A stretch of DNA of 64,000 bases from Embiotoca jacksoni. Its lineage: Eukaryota > Chordata > Actinopteri > Embiotocidae. The position numbers and the translations under genes were made by a program. Location of the stretch: NCBI GenBank assembly GCA_022577435.1, contig JAKOON010000007.1, forward strand, positions 20,941,866 through 21,005,865, given 5' to 3'. The notes beneath the pieces were generated by a model. It did no database searches and was not told the DNA's origin. It worked only from the letters and a program-made list of their open reading frames with translations. The number at the start of each line of letters is the position of its first letter. Within the stretch, counting starts at the first letter, position 1. Positions 1 to 12,439 of the stretch are shown here, piece by piece.

Positions 1-1546
1 TCGAGAAATTGAAGCCACAGGAAGAACAATGCCTGAGATTTAACAAAAAAGTCTGCTACAGTCATTGCATGGGCCATTAGTATACAAACATTGGAAACAA
101 CCCCCATGGTCCTTGATTAGACACATAAATGCACAAGGAGAATTTAGGTTTGGTAATACCAGGCCGGGGGATTCCTGTAGTTGATTGCTTAAATCAGGTG
201 GAAAGCTGCTGCTACTTCAAGTCCAATGTAATTGAGGTGATGTGGGCATTTGATCAAGATTCCTCCTCCCTCCACTCCAGACACATCCAACTGGTAAGTT
301 GAGGGAAACCCAGAATATCCTGGAGTGATTATCTTTCTCATGGAATTGAATTAAAAGTGTTACTTCACCAGCCAATACCTCCCACAAAGACACAAGTTTT
401 GGATTCATTTTCACTTTTTCCTCTCTAAAGTTCTCTCCTGCTCTGTGGCAGTCGACATTTGGCCTCAGCAGGAAGGGGAGGAGACGGAGATGAAAGTGCC
501 AGCGATTGTAAATGAGGAAAAAGGTGTGAGAGAAGCAACAATGTACCCGAAAACAGCCAGTGCAGAGACGGCAATGAGGGACAGAGGCAGAAAAAGACTG
601 AGGAAAATAAAAAGTCCCAAGACGCAGTGTTGTCTTGATCTAGATACACTTATTATTATGTGGTTGATGTGAAACAGGAACTCTCTTTCCACTTACATAC
701 AATATATAAGGTCTATCATTATTTTATGAACAGAATTTCCTCTTTCCTGTTCTGAAATGTTGTCACTACTGTCTACCGTAGCATCTTTATGACCATTAGT
801 CTTTCAAATACAAGCATAACCATCCCTGAACAGTGGCTCCCCGTTGATTCTGATCGACACTAAACTTATTTGTCTGCCATCCGGAAGACAGTTAAGAAGC
901 CCAACATGACAAGAACACACAGACTCTGACTGAGAGCACAATAAAGCCCTGCAATCAGCAAAGACGACCGACTGGCATGACATATCTATAGTGACAATTT
1001 TGGCAAACATAAGCTGTTCTTAGCAAGTCGATTGCTCAACCTCCTCGAGCCAAGTTAATTTTAGATGTTACACTCATACACAGTGGTGCCAGTATGACGC
1101 ATGCATGTCCTTACATAACACAAATCAATCAAATATGTTATTTGTGTCTGGCCTGAATGTGAAATCAGTCCCAGCTCAATCATTCTGATTTTAACTGAAA
1201 TTGTTGACTGAAAAAAAAAAAAAAACATAACTTAAACATTAAGTTTACTTTTCATGGCATTGTGTATGCTTTCTCCAGAAAGAAGAAGAAAAAAAAAATC
1301 AGTGTGATTAAAAGTAAAATATGGACTTATTAATCATTTTGGTTGATTATACAGTATCCAGAGATTCTGCAGTTATTTCCAATGTGTGACTCAGGAGGGA
1401 ATTCTTCATTTTAGTAATAGATCTATAAAAGGACTGCAGAAACAGTTTTATGCAACACCATGTTGAATCTGTATGTACATTATGTATCTTGAAAATCCAT
1501 TTATTAATCAAGACTTGCTATATTTAAGAGCATATACCAATGGAAA

Positions 1547-1548
<2 letters not shown>
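1..1548. other. No gene seen; unique AT-rich DNA
   Basis: No ORF with protein-like content and no recognisable repeat body was found. Short A-rich runs lie near 1210-1225 and 1285-1300. Confidence 0.6.

Positions 1549-1550
<2 letters not shown>

Positions 1551-1602
<52 letters not shown>
1551..1602. repeat. Compound microsatellite (TG)n(AG)n
   Basis: About 18 TG units run directly into about 8 AG units. Valine/cysteine or histidine/threonine ORFs over this tract are translation artefacts. Confidence 0.97.
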
Positions 1603-1724
1603 TGTGCAGTTACAAATAATAAATGAGGGAGGGGGAGCTGAAAGTAGAGTGGCCAACTGCTGTGAGAACTGTGCTGGTGTAGATACAGTATGTGAACAGC
1701 TCGTGTGCATTAGTGTGTGTGCTT

Positions 1725-1726
<2 letters not shown>

Positions 1727-1808
<82 letters not shown>
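1727..1808. repeat. (GT)n microsatellite, about 41 units
   Basis: Uninterrupted GT run of about 82 bp, ending at a TCAGTG flank. Confidence 0.98.
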
Positions 1809-1809
<1 letters not shown>

Positions 1810-1956
1810 AGTGTGCAGTGAGAGGAATCTTTCAAGCTGAGCATCCGGTGGAGTATAAAGTGATATTCTGCTGTGAACAGATATGTGGGTGTGCACATTA
1901 CTCTATGTATGCTGGTATGAAGGGTATAGTGCGATACACACATTGCCCTCTGTGTT

Positions 1957-1958
<2 letters not shown>

Positions 1959-2000
<42 letters not shown>
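1959..2000. repeat. (GT)n microsatellite, about 21 units
   Basis: Uninterrupted GT run 150 bp after the previous one. The intervening DNA is also rich in TGTG motifs. Confidence 0.97.
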
Positions 2001-2004
<4 letters not shown>

Positions 2005-2939
2005 GTGCGATTTGAGGGAACTGTTATTTCAGCCATTTATACAGCAGCTTAATGGTGATTTTAACTGTTGTGAGTTGTGTGTTTGTGTCTGCCTTTGTAA
2101 TCAACTATTCTTAACATTTTTTTTTATTTCAGGTCTTTCAGAGTCATTTAGAAACATTAACATGAGATATTTCCATCCACCAACAATGTACATTATTTTT
2201 ATACAGCAAGCAAATAACAAACCAAGAAAATAGTTTGTCATCCTCCTGTAGTCTGCTGTAAATAAGAGAAAACAAGAGAAACATGTCAGTCTATCACAAA
2301 ACAGCAACAATGATAAGTACTTCCTGGCAACAGGCTTGGTTTACAACCCAGAGGTTAAAGGATTGAAACCATCCTTTTAGGTTACACCGTCCCATCATTT
2401 CCATACTCCAGTTGGTCACTGTTCAGACAAAAGAGACGCAGCCTGCAACTGGCAGCTCCGGGGGCCTGATGGATAAACACCAGCCTTCTCATTCAAGTAT
2501 TGTAGATTTGCATCTCATCGGATGTGGTTGAGAGTAGGGCAGTGTTAAAACTTTCTTACATTTTTTTTTTATTTACTTGTTCTTCCTGGTCAGTTTCTGC
2601 CAAACATGGCCTGGCTGATGCAACTCAAGTTTAAAGATGTAATAATGATGACCAGGCCTTCCAGAGTCCCTCTGAAACCAAAGAATTCCCCTAAAAACAC
2701 ACATATATAAGGAGAAAAAAAGCATTGCATTATATTTTTTCTTTCAAAATGTTGTGGTTATTTGTTAGGCAGCAGTAAAGAAGCGAGACATTGATAAGAA
2801 TTCAGGTTAGTTGACAGTGTAAAGATGAATTTGACTGACAGCATTATTAGTATTATTATTTAGTTAAAAATAATGATATGGTTAATGTTAGCATAAAGTG
2901 AATTATTTAGGTCACAATAATGGTGTAGCGGACACCTTG
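2001..2939. other. No gene seen
   Basis: AT-rich, with short T runs near 2117 and 2560. No repeat family or coding signature was recognised. Confidence 0.55.
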
Positions 2940-2960
2940 TGGCAGCTCTAAAGTAGTATT

Positions 2961-3362
2961 ATGTATTATTTGAGGGTGGACGAAGAGGTTCTGCGACTGC
3001 TCCTGTTACGCATGTACGATGCACAGTACCATGACGCGGAGCAGGAGGACAGTTTTACCCAAACTAGTAAGTGTTTCAAATTTCATCACTTGATCAAAAT
3101 CAGCACAGACTTACACATGCTTTTGTGGGCAGTGATTCAGGTGCATCTGCGATGTTTTACGCATCTGAAACTTGAAGTGCGAGTGCACATCAAAGCTTGT
3201 GAACAAATAATTGTAGAACAATAAGAACTAGCAAAGTAGTAACTTGTGCGCTTGAAGGAACATTGTCATTTTGGAGCCATTGTGCCACAGTTCATGTCAT
3301 TTGCACTAAATGTTTTCCCTCAGATGCCTCCGAAAATCAAAGTGGAGCTGTGTTGACAGTCT
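2961..3362 (+). other. Candidate two-exon ORF, unidentified
   Basis: Seen: an ATG at 2961 opens a frame that reaches a good donor (ACTA|GTAAGTG, near 3067). A pyrimidine-rich acceptor (TTTTCCCTCAG) ends at 3322. Splicing there would replace the last residues of the first ORF with about a dozen new ones and end at a TAA near 3362. The first part is leucine-rich, then acidic. There is an in-frame TAA at 2949-2951 just before the ATG, so the first exon would have to begin here. No family is recognised. Short chance ORFs next to chance splice motifs are common in DNA of this kind, so this is a weak call. Confidence 0.15.
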
Positions 3363-3375
3363 AACCCGGGGGGAC

Positions 3376-3973
3376 AAAGTCATGGTGCACCCCTCCGCAG
3401 ATTCCAAAGAAAGCCCACATGGTTGTGTGCCTGATCTGATTCACCTTGTGCTGTTTAGAACAGTGACGTTTCGCCCCTCACAAACGTGGACATTTCTTCA
3501 AACACCTCTCCAGGCTATTTGTTTTATTGCCATAGGCTTCCTGAAGCAACTGTAAAGATCTCTGCTGCCAATTTCCAGAGTTTGAAACAAAATTTGGTGT
3601 CCTCTCTGGTCATGTTCACTGAGAAATCACAGATGCTCCGAACCAGTGCTCATCAAAACGTACGTAACTCGGGTGCTGATTTTGATCAAGCAACGAAATT
3701 TGTAACAGTTTTTCATTTGGGTTATACGTTCCTCTTTCCCTTTGCACGATGCTGCAGGAGCAGTCTCCTTAAGATGTTCCTCTTACTTTGACTAGACCTT
3801 GCACACACAACCTTTGAGTGGAGCATAAGGTGATTGCTTGTGGATATAAAAACGGCAATGACTTAGTAAAGTATATCAAGTCTGTTCTTTTTACACTGCA
3901 GTGCACTGCAACATCACAAAGTTGATCTTACCAAGTTTTTCCTTCCTCCTTATTGTGACCAACGTGGTGTGAG

Positions 3974-3976
<3 letters not shown>
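3376..3976. other. No gene seen
   Basis: Unique sequence leading into the next microsatellite. ORFs here are short and have no recognised family signature. Confidence 0.5.

Positions 3977-4062
<86 letters not shown>
3977..4062. repeat. (GT)n microsatellite, about 43 units
   Basis: Uninterrupted 86-bp GT run. Confidence 0.98.
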
Positions 4063-4063
<1 letters not shown>

Positions 4064-6519
4064 GACCTGGAGAGAACAGTCTGTTGACTCTTTGTGTTGC
4101 TCCTGTAACCCTCAGACTTGCTTGTTTGTGTGCGGATGTGGACTCAGCCTTCTAGTGTGAGGACCTTGAGGAGTGTTTCATTACCTCTAACAGTGGTGCT
4201 GGAAATCTATACTCTACAACACTGTCAGAGCCAGTAGCCAGACAGGATTAAAAGACTGGGTGGGAAACAGACGTTAAATTGAAGATGGTTGTAGGAAGAT
4301 TATTTTCCCCAGCATTGTACCTGCAAAGTTAGGGATACATGTATGAAATTAAGCTTCTTAGATAAGCAGGTATCAAATGTAAAGAAGAAAATAACAAGAC
4401 ATCCCAACAAGTAAAGCACATATTTTGGCTACAGTCACCTCTCACCAATGTCATGGTTTACAGTGGAGGGAAGGGTTTATTGCAAATTCATCAATCAACA
4501 AGAAAGTGCAATGGCCAGGACTTATTATTACTTATTGAAATGGCTGTTACAACATGGAGAACTAGAGATTATTCAAATCTTATTTGAATGCTTGAATGTT
4601 GTGCTTAAAGGGCTCAAAATGTCTGCCGATGCCGCATGGACTCGATTATTTGACAGTGGGACAGTCCTGAACCTTCGCAGACTTACCGGGAACACGCCTC
4701 AAAGTCTGAGTCTGTGAGGGTGGACGTTGGGACTGGGCCCATGACTTCTTACTTATATGGACTTTGCGGCTTGACGACTGTCGCCAACTCGTATCCTCCT
4801 TTGCCACGGTCATAATTACTAGAGCTACTAGAAGGCACTGACACTATGAAACTTAACTATGGGTTATAAAAAAACTGCTCACAAATGAGGTTGGTTAATT
4901 ATTTGTGGATTTATCACTATGAGCAACTGGCTTCATTTTACACAGTCATTTTAATCAGTCAGAAAGTATTGATTCAAGTTTCATGTATTTTTAGTGTGTA
5001 ATATCTGTGCGTGCGTGTGTTACAGAAAAGACAAGAATGAGAGCAGGGGGCAGGAAAGGAAGTGAGAAAGATGTGCGATGAAATTTCGGGCAACAGGAGA
5101 AAAGGAAATGAAAATGTTAAGGCAAGGTCAGATGGATGGTTGGTTCCTGGCAAAGTGACGACAGGTTGCTCTCGTGGTCTCACCATCTGAGAGAAGAAAC
5201 AGGGGGGAAGGAAAAAAGGGGAGGAGAGAGGAGCAGGAGAGGTGAGAACAGATTGCTGTGTTTCATCTAACTCCATATGACAGGGCTGAACAGGAGCAAA
5301 CTTATGGAACAACCTGCTCTTATACTTTCACAAGTGATAGTTTTACATTCCTCCAACACTAACATGAAACACAAAAACACTATTCAGAATTGCTGATAGT
5401 ACAGATATGTCACATGCACTGTTTTTCAAATGTATAAAATTCGGTTCATTGACTAACAACAAACAACAATAACAACTTAAACATTTTTAAGCTCTTTTGA
5501 AATTATTTTAATAGTGCATTATATTTTTTTACTGTTGTTTCCAAATTTGCTAAAAGGAGGAAACACTGCTTTGGAGCAGGATCAAAGGGAGAAAAAAAAG
5601 AACAGAGTACAAAAAGAAGACAAAATGAAGACAAGAGGGACATGAGAAAGACAATCACAAAAAATGAGAAAAGGGTGTCAAAAACAAGAAAGCTGAAAAA
5701 AACAGGATTACAAAAGCCGAGTCTGAGGACACATTTTAGTTTTTCTGCTCTTATGTAAAACAGAGATGTAAAAGAGGAGCACATAATAGCTGGAAAGCAA
5801 GAGAAGAAAAGCTCAGGGCATGTTTATCTTTCTGAATACCAGAGTAGGACTGGAAAGAGAAGAGGGCTCGAGAAGAAAGCAGAAACGGTGAGACGTCTAA
5901 TTTGACACAAAGGCAGCAAGTACGGTGCAGTCAGAAATAAAATAGGTATTATGGGGAAGATGATGGGTGTGAACACAAGTGTGTGGAGACCTCCAATCAG
6001 AACCTTTTCAAATGGTCTGCAAAAAACTCAACTTCCAGTGCTTACAGCCTGAATCAACCAGTGCTTACACAGTGCTGTCTGCCTATATCTAAAGACAAAG
6101 GACTTCCAAATGACAACAATCAGAGGAAAGGTAAAACATTTGCAGTCATAAAGAACAATGAGCCTCGGGTGCATGCATTTTTTGATACACATAAACAGTA
6201 CTGGTAAATGGAGTTTAAGAGAAAAGGTCAAATGTGCACGTTCTTACGTTAACACACCAGACTAACCACGGTGAGAAGTACTTTTGCGCGTCTGTTTTTC
6301 TGATTTACAGTCATCCATGATATTAATGAACATTTAAATAAATATTCTCTAAAGAGTAAAACTATTACCCCAACAATGTTACACATAGCAATGTATATTG
6401 AAAAATAATGTTATGCACATGAAAAACGTTGCAGATAATATTCAGTAGTACTTTATTCATTCACAAATAAGATCATGACTATATCCCTGAACTTACAGTG
6501 TCCTAGTTCATCCTTGTGG
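4063..6519. other. No gene seen; purine-rich segment near 5560-5880
   Basis: The 89-codon ORF at 4448-4717 resembles no family I know and has no supporting splice or promoter context. About 300 bp from 5560 are strongly A/G-rich on the plus strand, which produces the phenylalanine/leucine-rich minus-strand ORF at 5503-5784. Confidence 0.55.
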
Positions 6520-6950
6520 TTTAGTTTTGTCCTCAGTTTCTTCATGTCCCTTCAGTCTGTTCTCAGTGTTGAGTTGTCTTTCTGTCGCGCCCTTGTCATT
6601 CGGTTATGTCTCTCTTCCCTTTAAGGGATTCATGTTTATTTCCTGTTTTATTTTGGTAACTATCTTGTGTCTTATTTCCGTTGTCTTTACTTCCTGTCTT
6701 CTCCTCTTCCTACCTGTGTCTGATTGGCTGCCCTTCACTGATTGTTTCCAGCTGTGTTTGACTATCCTCTGACCTCCTGAGTATAAAGTATGTGTGCTCC
6801 CTGCCTCCTTCGTCAGGTCGTTGTCATTGTGACCTCCAATCTGGTTGTGTGTGCGCTTTTCTTGTGTCATGTAAGGTTTTGTGTTTGACCGTAGTACAGG
6901 AATCAAACTTTACTTTTTGTTTGTCATGCATTTCAGTCCAAACCCCTGAA
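6520..6950 (+). mobile_element. LTR-like dispersed repeat, family A copy 1
   Basis: The core (TTACTTCCTGTC..., CACCTGTGTCTGATTG-type block, GATTGTTTCCAGCTGTGTT, then a TATAAAG box near 6782) is shared closely with 12440-12886 and more distantly with 37691-38080 and 49077-49545. Order of signals: GC-rich block, TATA box, T-rich stretch, then the tail. This looks like a solo LTR of a Ty3/gypsy-type element, but no internal coding region adjoins it, so the class is an inference. Ends are approximate. Confidence 0.55.
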
Positions 6951-7584
6951 AAAGCAACATTGATTTTCAGCCAGTGGTGTATTATCTTTCAGGCTTAAAC
7001 TGTTTAAAAGTGAAGAAAAAAAACAATACAAATGAAAAAGAAAAATGTAATTTTATTAATCGCAAAGAATTGTTATAGTACCCATTGTCTATTACATGTT
7101 CTGATAAACGTTACAATACCATAAGAAATGTCCTGTCAATGTACTGTATCTTTATATATAGTTGGACAGGCCACTGGTGGCTTGATATCTGCTCTGGTCC
7201 TGTGTACTTAGCTACAAGACGATAATGTAGTGTCAAATTATTAAGATGCAGAATGTTGATTTGTTGCAATAAAATAGCAGCAAAGTGTTAACCTGTGAAC
7301 GGTATCTACCAGATAACAAGGTGGTGGACTGTCTGGTTCTGGTCCACGGATGAATCTCGTGAGCCACGATGCCCCTAATAGATTTCAATTGGCACCAAAA
7401 CACAACTTTAATGCCTGAGAACTGACATTAATATCTTAAACCAGAAAATCAATACACAGTGCAGTAGTTTGAAAAGTTCAGAGGAAAAAAGGTACGACTG
7501 GTGGACTTCTAAAATAAATACAGGACAGGTTTTCCACGGAAAAAAACCCTTCAAGTTGTATAGAACCCCAAACCAACAGTCAGA
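6951..7584. other. No gene seen
   Basis: AT-rich unique DNA. No coding or repeat signature was recognised. Confidence 0.5.
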
Positions 7585-8060
7585 GACAATAACTGCATTC
7601 CAATATCTATACTACCAGATTATTTAGTAAGCAAGAAACATTTCGTATGTCCTAATACTTAGTGTTTTAAACGTAGTATGCCAAAAGCACCAGGATGTCC
7701 TCCTACATCTGGTCGTATTTTGCAGTACGCAGGCCAGCATGCTACTCGAGCTGTTCTGACCCACAATCCTTTGCGCAGTGGATGATACGTCACATCGCCT
7801 GAGCCACCGAGACAGTTGGTGGTGCTGATGCTGCACCTGCAAAAGGAAGAAGGAGGAGAAGAAGAAGAGGAGTCATTAAAAGGAAGCGTACTCGTTCCAA
7901 ATCGCATCCTTTTTCCTTTTACTACAAACGGCGCGTTACGATTCAAGACGCATTTTTAGGTCCCAATTGTAAATACCACATGCTACTGTACATACTCTTT
8001 AAGGGTAGCTGTAGTATAGACTAAAAATAAGAATAAATAGTACGCGATTCAGAAGGCAGA
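7585..8060. mobile_element. Possible nonautonomous DNA element
   Basis: The segment is bounded by CATTCCAATATCTATACTAC-like sequence on the left and ATAGTACGCGATTCAGAAG on the right, with internal GTATGCC/GTACGC motifs. This style is common in fish nonautonomous DNA transposons. A short AAG/AGG purine run lies at 7838-7872. No second copy is present in the window, so this rests on recall only. Confidence 0.3.
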
Positions 8061-9477
8061 GATTATCACCAGTCTACAGTGCAAACATAATCACAGCCCA
8101 CGGTTCATAGAAGACTCAGACAGCAGGTCCACTGCAACGTTGAAAGGCGAGATTGGAATCTCCAAATCTTGCACATCCAAACATCCAAAGACAAGGCCAG
8201 AAGTTGAAACCAGATGAAACCAAAATTAACTTTAAAATGATGGAAAACCAACAGTGTGGAGAAAGAAGGGAAGTGGCCATGATCCAAACCATCTACCTCC
8301 GTGAGCAGCGGAGGAGGTCATGTCAGGGTTCGGGCATGTGTGGCTGGAACTCGATCACTCTTCTTTATTGATGACGGGACAGATGATGGCAGCAGGTTAA
8401 ATTCAGGAGGGTACACACACCTTCTGTCTGGCTGAGCACAAAGCAATTCCTCCAATCTCATTAACCGAACCTTCATCCTGCAACAACATGATTCCCGTAA
8501 AGTTGGTAGACGCTGCAGAAGAAAAGTGAAAAGAAGAGTGTCAGAGCAAAATGAATTATTACCTTTTATATGTAATAACCTGCAGGCTATTATGATTCTC
8601 TGTAACTTTCCAGCTGACCTCCAGCCCATTTTATCAATGTGTGAGAAGCTTGCTTAGCTTTGTCTAGTGGAGACAAAAACATGTCCTTGTGCTATGTTTT
8701 GACTTCACGTTTCCTATAAATATATCTGTAAGTTCTATCAGACTCACCGAGCACGCCCTGTGTCCTTTTCAGCTGAAAATAGATTGACTAGCAATTATTG
8801 ATAAGTCTTATTAATACTTGGTGATTATCATCAGAATAATTCGAGTGATTCTTATTAATTCATGTCAACTCATATTATCTCAATTTATTAAAAACACAAG
8901 TTTGTTGTATCATTGTTATTTGTTCATTTCTCACAAGGAAATACATAATTTCCACGACAAAGAGCAAATATGCGTAACTTCAAAGCGCTGCGGGTCTGAA
9001 GAGAGATGAAGAGATGTTAAAATGATGAAATCAAAAGAGCAAAGATTTGTAAAGAAGAAGAGACAGGACAGCTGTAGAGAGCAGGCCGATGTCCTTGTCC
9101 TCAGCAGCAGATGACAGAGGACAGCAGTGGGAGCAGACGGGGTTACAACACATGACAGCGGAACATCTGCTGCGTTTCACCGGGGAAGAAGTGAACCATA
9201 CGGCCGTCGTCTTCCCCACCCTGCCTCCACTCGTTATCTCTTTTCTTGCCCTGCCTTCTCCACCAGGAAATTCCCTTGTCCTCCTTTGTTTGGTCCCTCG
9301 TCTTCTCATTTGTAGCCTCTCATCTCTGCTGAACCATTTTTATCTTGTCATCGCTCCTCTAAGTCGCCGTAATGTGTTGTTCTTCTCGCCTCTCATCTGT
9401 TCTCCATCCCTTCCTCCCTTCTCATCTCACCTCTTGCTACGCTGCTCATTCTGCTTTGGCCTTTTTGCAGCAGAGCG

Positions 9478-9480
<3 letters not shown>
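8061..9480. other. No gene seen; pyrimidine-rich 9180-9470
   Basis: ORFs at 8318-8629 and 9089-9535 show no family signature. The latter owes its length to a C/T-rich tract running into the GT microsatellite. Confidence 0.5.

Positions 9481-9522
<42 letters not shown>
9481..9522. repeat. (GT)21 microsatellite
   Basis: Perfect 42-bp GT run. Confidence 0.98.
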
Positions 9523-9523
<1 letters not shown>

Positions 9524-9625
9524 TTCTGTGATTAAAGAAGGTGTCATTCTTGCCGCAGTATGCCACCACTGCCTGCTGTCACTTGTCTGCCTCTAATGGA
9601 TGTTGTCAGTATTTGGATGTCAGTA

Positions 9626-9628
<3 letters not shown>

Positions 9629-9714
<86 letters not shown>
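9629..9714. repeat. (GT)43 microsatellite
   Basis: Perfect 86-bp GT run, 107 bp after the previous tract. Confidence 0.98.
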
Positions 9715-9717
<3 letters not shown>

Positions 9718-9810
9718 ATTTAGGGAAGGAAAAGAGTGAATTATTTAGGCCATGGCATGTACACATGTATTTGTTCATACATGTGGAAGTGAACCTGTTC
9801 CTCTGAGACT

Positions 9811-9820
9811 GTGTGTGTGC

Positions 9821-9862
<42 letters not shown>

Positions 9863-9901
9863 GCGTGTGCGTGCGCGTGCGTGTGTGTGTGTGTGTGTGT
9901 G
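9811..9901. repeat. Interrupted (GT)n with GC-containing units
   Basis: GT run broken by GTGC, GTGCGT and GCGCGTGC steps between about 9818 and 9880. This gives alternating purine-pyrimidine DNA with CpG. Confidence 0.95.
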
Positions 9902-10740
9902 AGTAGCAGAGAGGATGTGACAAAGTCACCGACCTGTACTGTGTACAAAACACTCGTCCATCCAGCAGCACAGCGCAATAAAGAATACGTGAAAAGCTGT
10001 TAACTGTCCAACAATAATTTAAGTTGAAAAATAGAAAAAGAGCCATGTAACCTTAAAAGAGAAAACGATCTAAGATGAAGGAACTCTACTGAGAAAGTGA
10101 GTAAATTTCCAATAAAACTGATGGGGGAACCAGAAAAACCCAATACAATTATGCAAAACAGAACTTCCGTAAATGTCACCTGCACAGTAAAAGACCTGGA
10201 AATGTTTCAAAGGCCCAGTGAGAAATTCCTCAGCATGTCTCACTCAATGTGTGCCGAGGAAATAAAGTGCTTTAAAATTGGAAGTATAGCAACCACAGAA
10301 ATAGTGGAGAAATGAAGGGACTGACAATAATCCAGCAGGATCAAAGACATGCAGAACTAAAACATAATTCGTATACGTCCTTCTCATCCTTTTCCCTCCA
10401 CATTATTACATAACTAGCATTGGGACGGCATGTTTTATTAAAACCAGAACTGTACATCATATTCCAATTATGCATTAGCCATGTCTTCTACAGCTGTGAT
10501 CTTTGATCTTGGCCACGACTGTCACTAAAAACCTTTGGTATCTGGAATTCACCATCAGACAGGTTCACAATAAAAGTGTGACACAGATGATTTCTTTTGT
10601 CTTTTTATCCGAAACTATAAAGCTTGCCAATAAGCCAATCAGAAAGGTTATTTTTGTCTTTCAGTATCATCTGATTATTCGCAACTGTGGCATACACTCA
10701 TCTGACATCTAAAACTACAGTGAGAACTTGTGATTATCAC
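9902..10740. other. No gene seen
   Basis: AT-rich unique DNA. ORFs of 60-72 codons here have no recognised signature. Confidence 0.5.
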
Positions 10741-11387
10741 CATTAGGTTAGGTAGGTTAAGTTAGGTAGTTACTTTATTAATCCCCGATGGGACATTTTT
10801 TTGCTGCAGCAGCATACAGGAAGCAATAAGATAATAATATAATAATAGAAAAGCAATAAATAGCAGTAAATAATATAAAATATAAAATGCACAGTATATA
10901 CAGTACAGTATATATCTATATATATTATATACAAACAACCAAGAAACACAGTCAACAATGTTATTGTTATGTGATGGATTTTGCCAGAGGTGAGTTATTG
11001 TACAGTCTTATTGCGGTCAGCAGGAATGATCTCCTGTATCAGGAATGATCTCCTGTATCAGGAATGATCTCCTGTATCTGGAATGATCTCCTGTATCAGG
11101 AATGATCTCCTGTATCTGGAATGATCTCCTGTATCAGGAATGATCTCCTGTATCTGGAATGATCTCCTGTATCAGGAATGATCTCCTGTATCTGGAATGA
11201 TCTCCTGTATCTGGAATGATCTCCTGTATCAGGAATGATCTCCTGTATCTGGAATGATCTCCTGTATCTGTCCTTGTGACAGCGGAGCTGGAGGAATCTT
11301 TTGGAGAAAGTGCTCCTCTGTCCCTGCAGCAGGTGGTGGAGAGGGTGGTCAGGATGATCCAATATGGATAATAGTTTGTTCAGCATT
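10741..11387 (-). mobile_element. 5'-truncated Rex1/CR1-like LINE, 3' end
   Basis: Read on the minus strand: the coding tail of a non-LTR reverse transcriptase (LNKLLSILDHPDHPLHHLL..., then RYRRSF), a 13-unit 19-bp array, the ORF end and stop, an AT-rich 3' UTR, a GGGGATTAATAAAGTA-type end and short TAGGT-type repeats at 10745-10768. Homology with the plus-strand copy at 46352-48614 begins at CTGAACAAACTATTATCC, read leftward from about 11387, so this copy is 5'-truncated there, as is usual for target-primed insertion. The array length (12 extra units, 228 bp) keeps the downstream frame. Confidence 0.85.
11022..11268 (-). repeat. 19-bp minisatellite, 13 units, inside LINE ORF
   Basis: Thirteen exact-length units; 13 x 19 = 247 bp fits the coordinates exactly. 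The unit on the element's sense strand is gatacaggagatcattcc plus one base that is A or T. Unit types in the element's 5'-3' order are A T A A T A T A T A T T T. No other variation is seen. The flanks match those of the 36-unit array at 47665-48348. Confidence 0.97.
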
Positions 11388-12439
11388 GTTCTTGTACTTA
11401 CAGTTGCGCAGCCTATCACATAACAACATGGTGAATGAGCCAGCCCGACTGCACCAGCCTCCACGGTCACTGTTTATTACCCCAACACTTGCCTGGACGG
11501 ATGATTATTTTTGACAAACTATGTTCCACAGTTTCCCCAAATTTCCAAATCTTTTCATCATATCCTCATTCCCCACTAATCACAAACCTTTTGTATTGAG
11601 AATCTTTTCATCATGGAACATATGTCGCCGAGGCCCGAGCCCTTAATCCCCACTAGACTTCACATCGCTTTGAGAGGCCAAACTAAATCAATTTGGAGAG
11701 GAATCTTTTTCATCAGTTTGAGTCACATTGCATACATGAGTGTTCAGCTTTACTTTTGTCTATTTCACCATCTGATGGCTGTCAGTAAAGCTCTTAACAA
11801 CTTTAATGTATTCCTCTCTCCTCTTGATGGTGGAGCATCCCTAACAACTGGTAGTTCTGTGAAGCTCTCTCTCTCTCTGGAACTCTGCAGAGTATTCGGA
11901 TGGCCGAGCTGCTGTCGACCTTCATTAACTCCACATTTTGATCACAGCCTCTTTGTACTTTTTACATGAACACTTATATAACCATCACTTTACGTGTGTG
12001 TATGTGTGTGTGTGCATGTTCACGGAACAATTCACTTCCCTAATTTGAGAAGTTCATGCCCCAAGTCACATTATTTTAGATCCATATTTCTTTTCCAGAG
12101 AAGTTTTGGTTCTTGAACAGGTTCTGTTCTGCAACTGTGGAACCAATGTGCCACCTCAGCCCTTCAAGAAAAAGCACATGAATTTTCACATAACCACATA
12201 CGCATGTAATTTTGCACATGTTGAACTTAAAATGTGAAAACTTGAACAATTTAGAACACATGTGCTTGTACATGTGAAACCTGTACTTTGCCCTTGGGAA
12301 ACTTGATTTTGGACCATATTCATGGTGTAATGTGTGAAACCCATGTACACATACAGTTATCTATGTGGAACTCATGGGGTTACATGTGAAATAAAAGGGA
12401 ATAATGAAACTGCTTAAATTAGCATCTGATCATCTGTCT
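11388..12439. other. No gene seen
   Basis: Unique sequence with a small TG-rich patch at 11995-12014. The ORF at 11613-11969 has no recognised signature. Confidence 0.5.

Noticed and set aside
1692..2233. Long Cys/Val and His/Thr ORFs over GT/AC tracts (also at 9.5, 19.9, 28.5, 43.6, 55.9-56.5, 59.2-59.7 and 61.3 kb)
   Set aside because: Dinucleotide repeats have no stop codons in several frames, so these ORFs are artefacts.
4448..4717. 89-codon ORF as a gene
   Set aside because: No recognised motif, no splice signals of note and no promoter. The length is within chance expectation.
9089..9535. 148-codon ORF, possibly a membrane protein
   Set aside because: Leucine/serine richness comes from a C/T-rich strand, and the end is a GT microsatellite.
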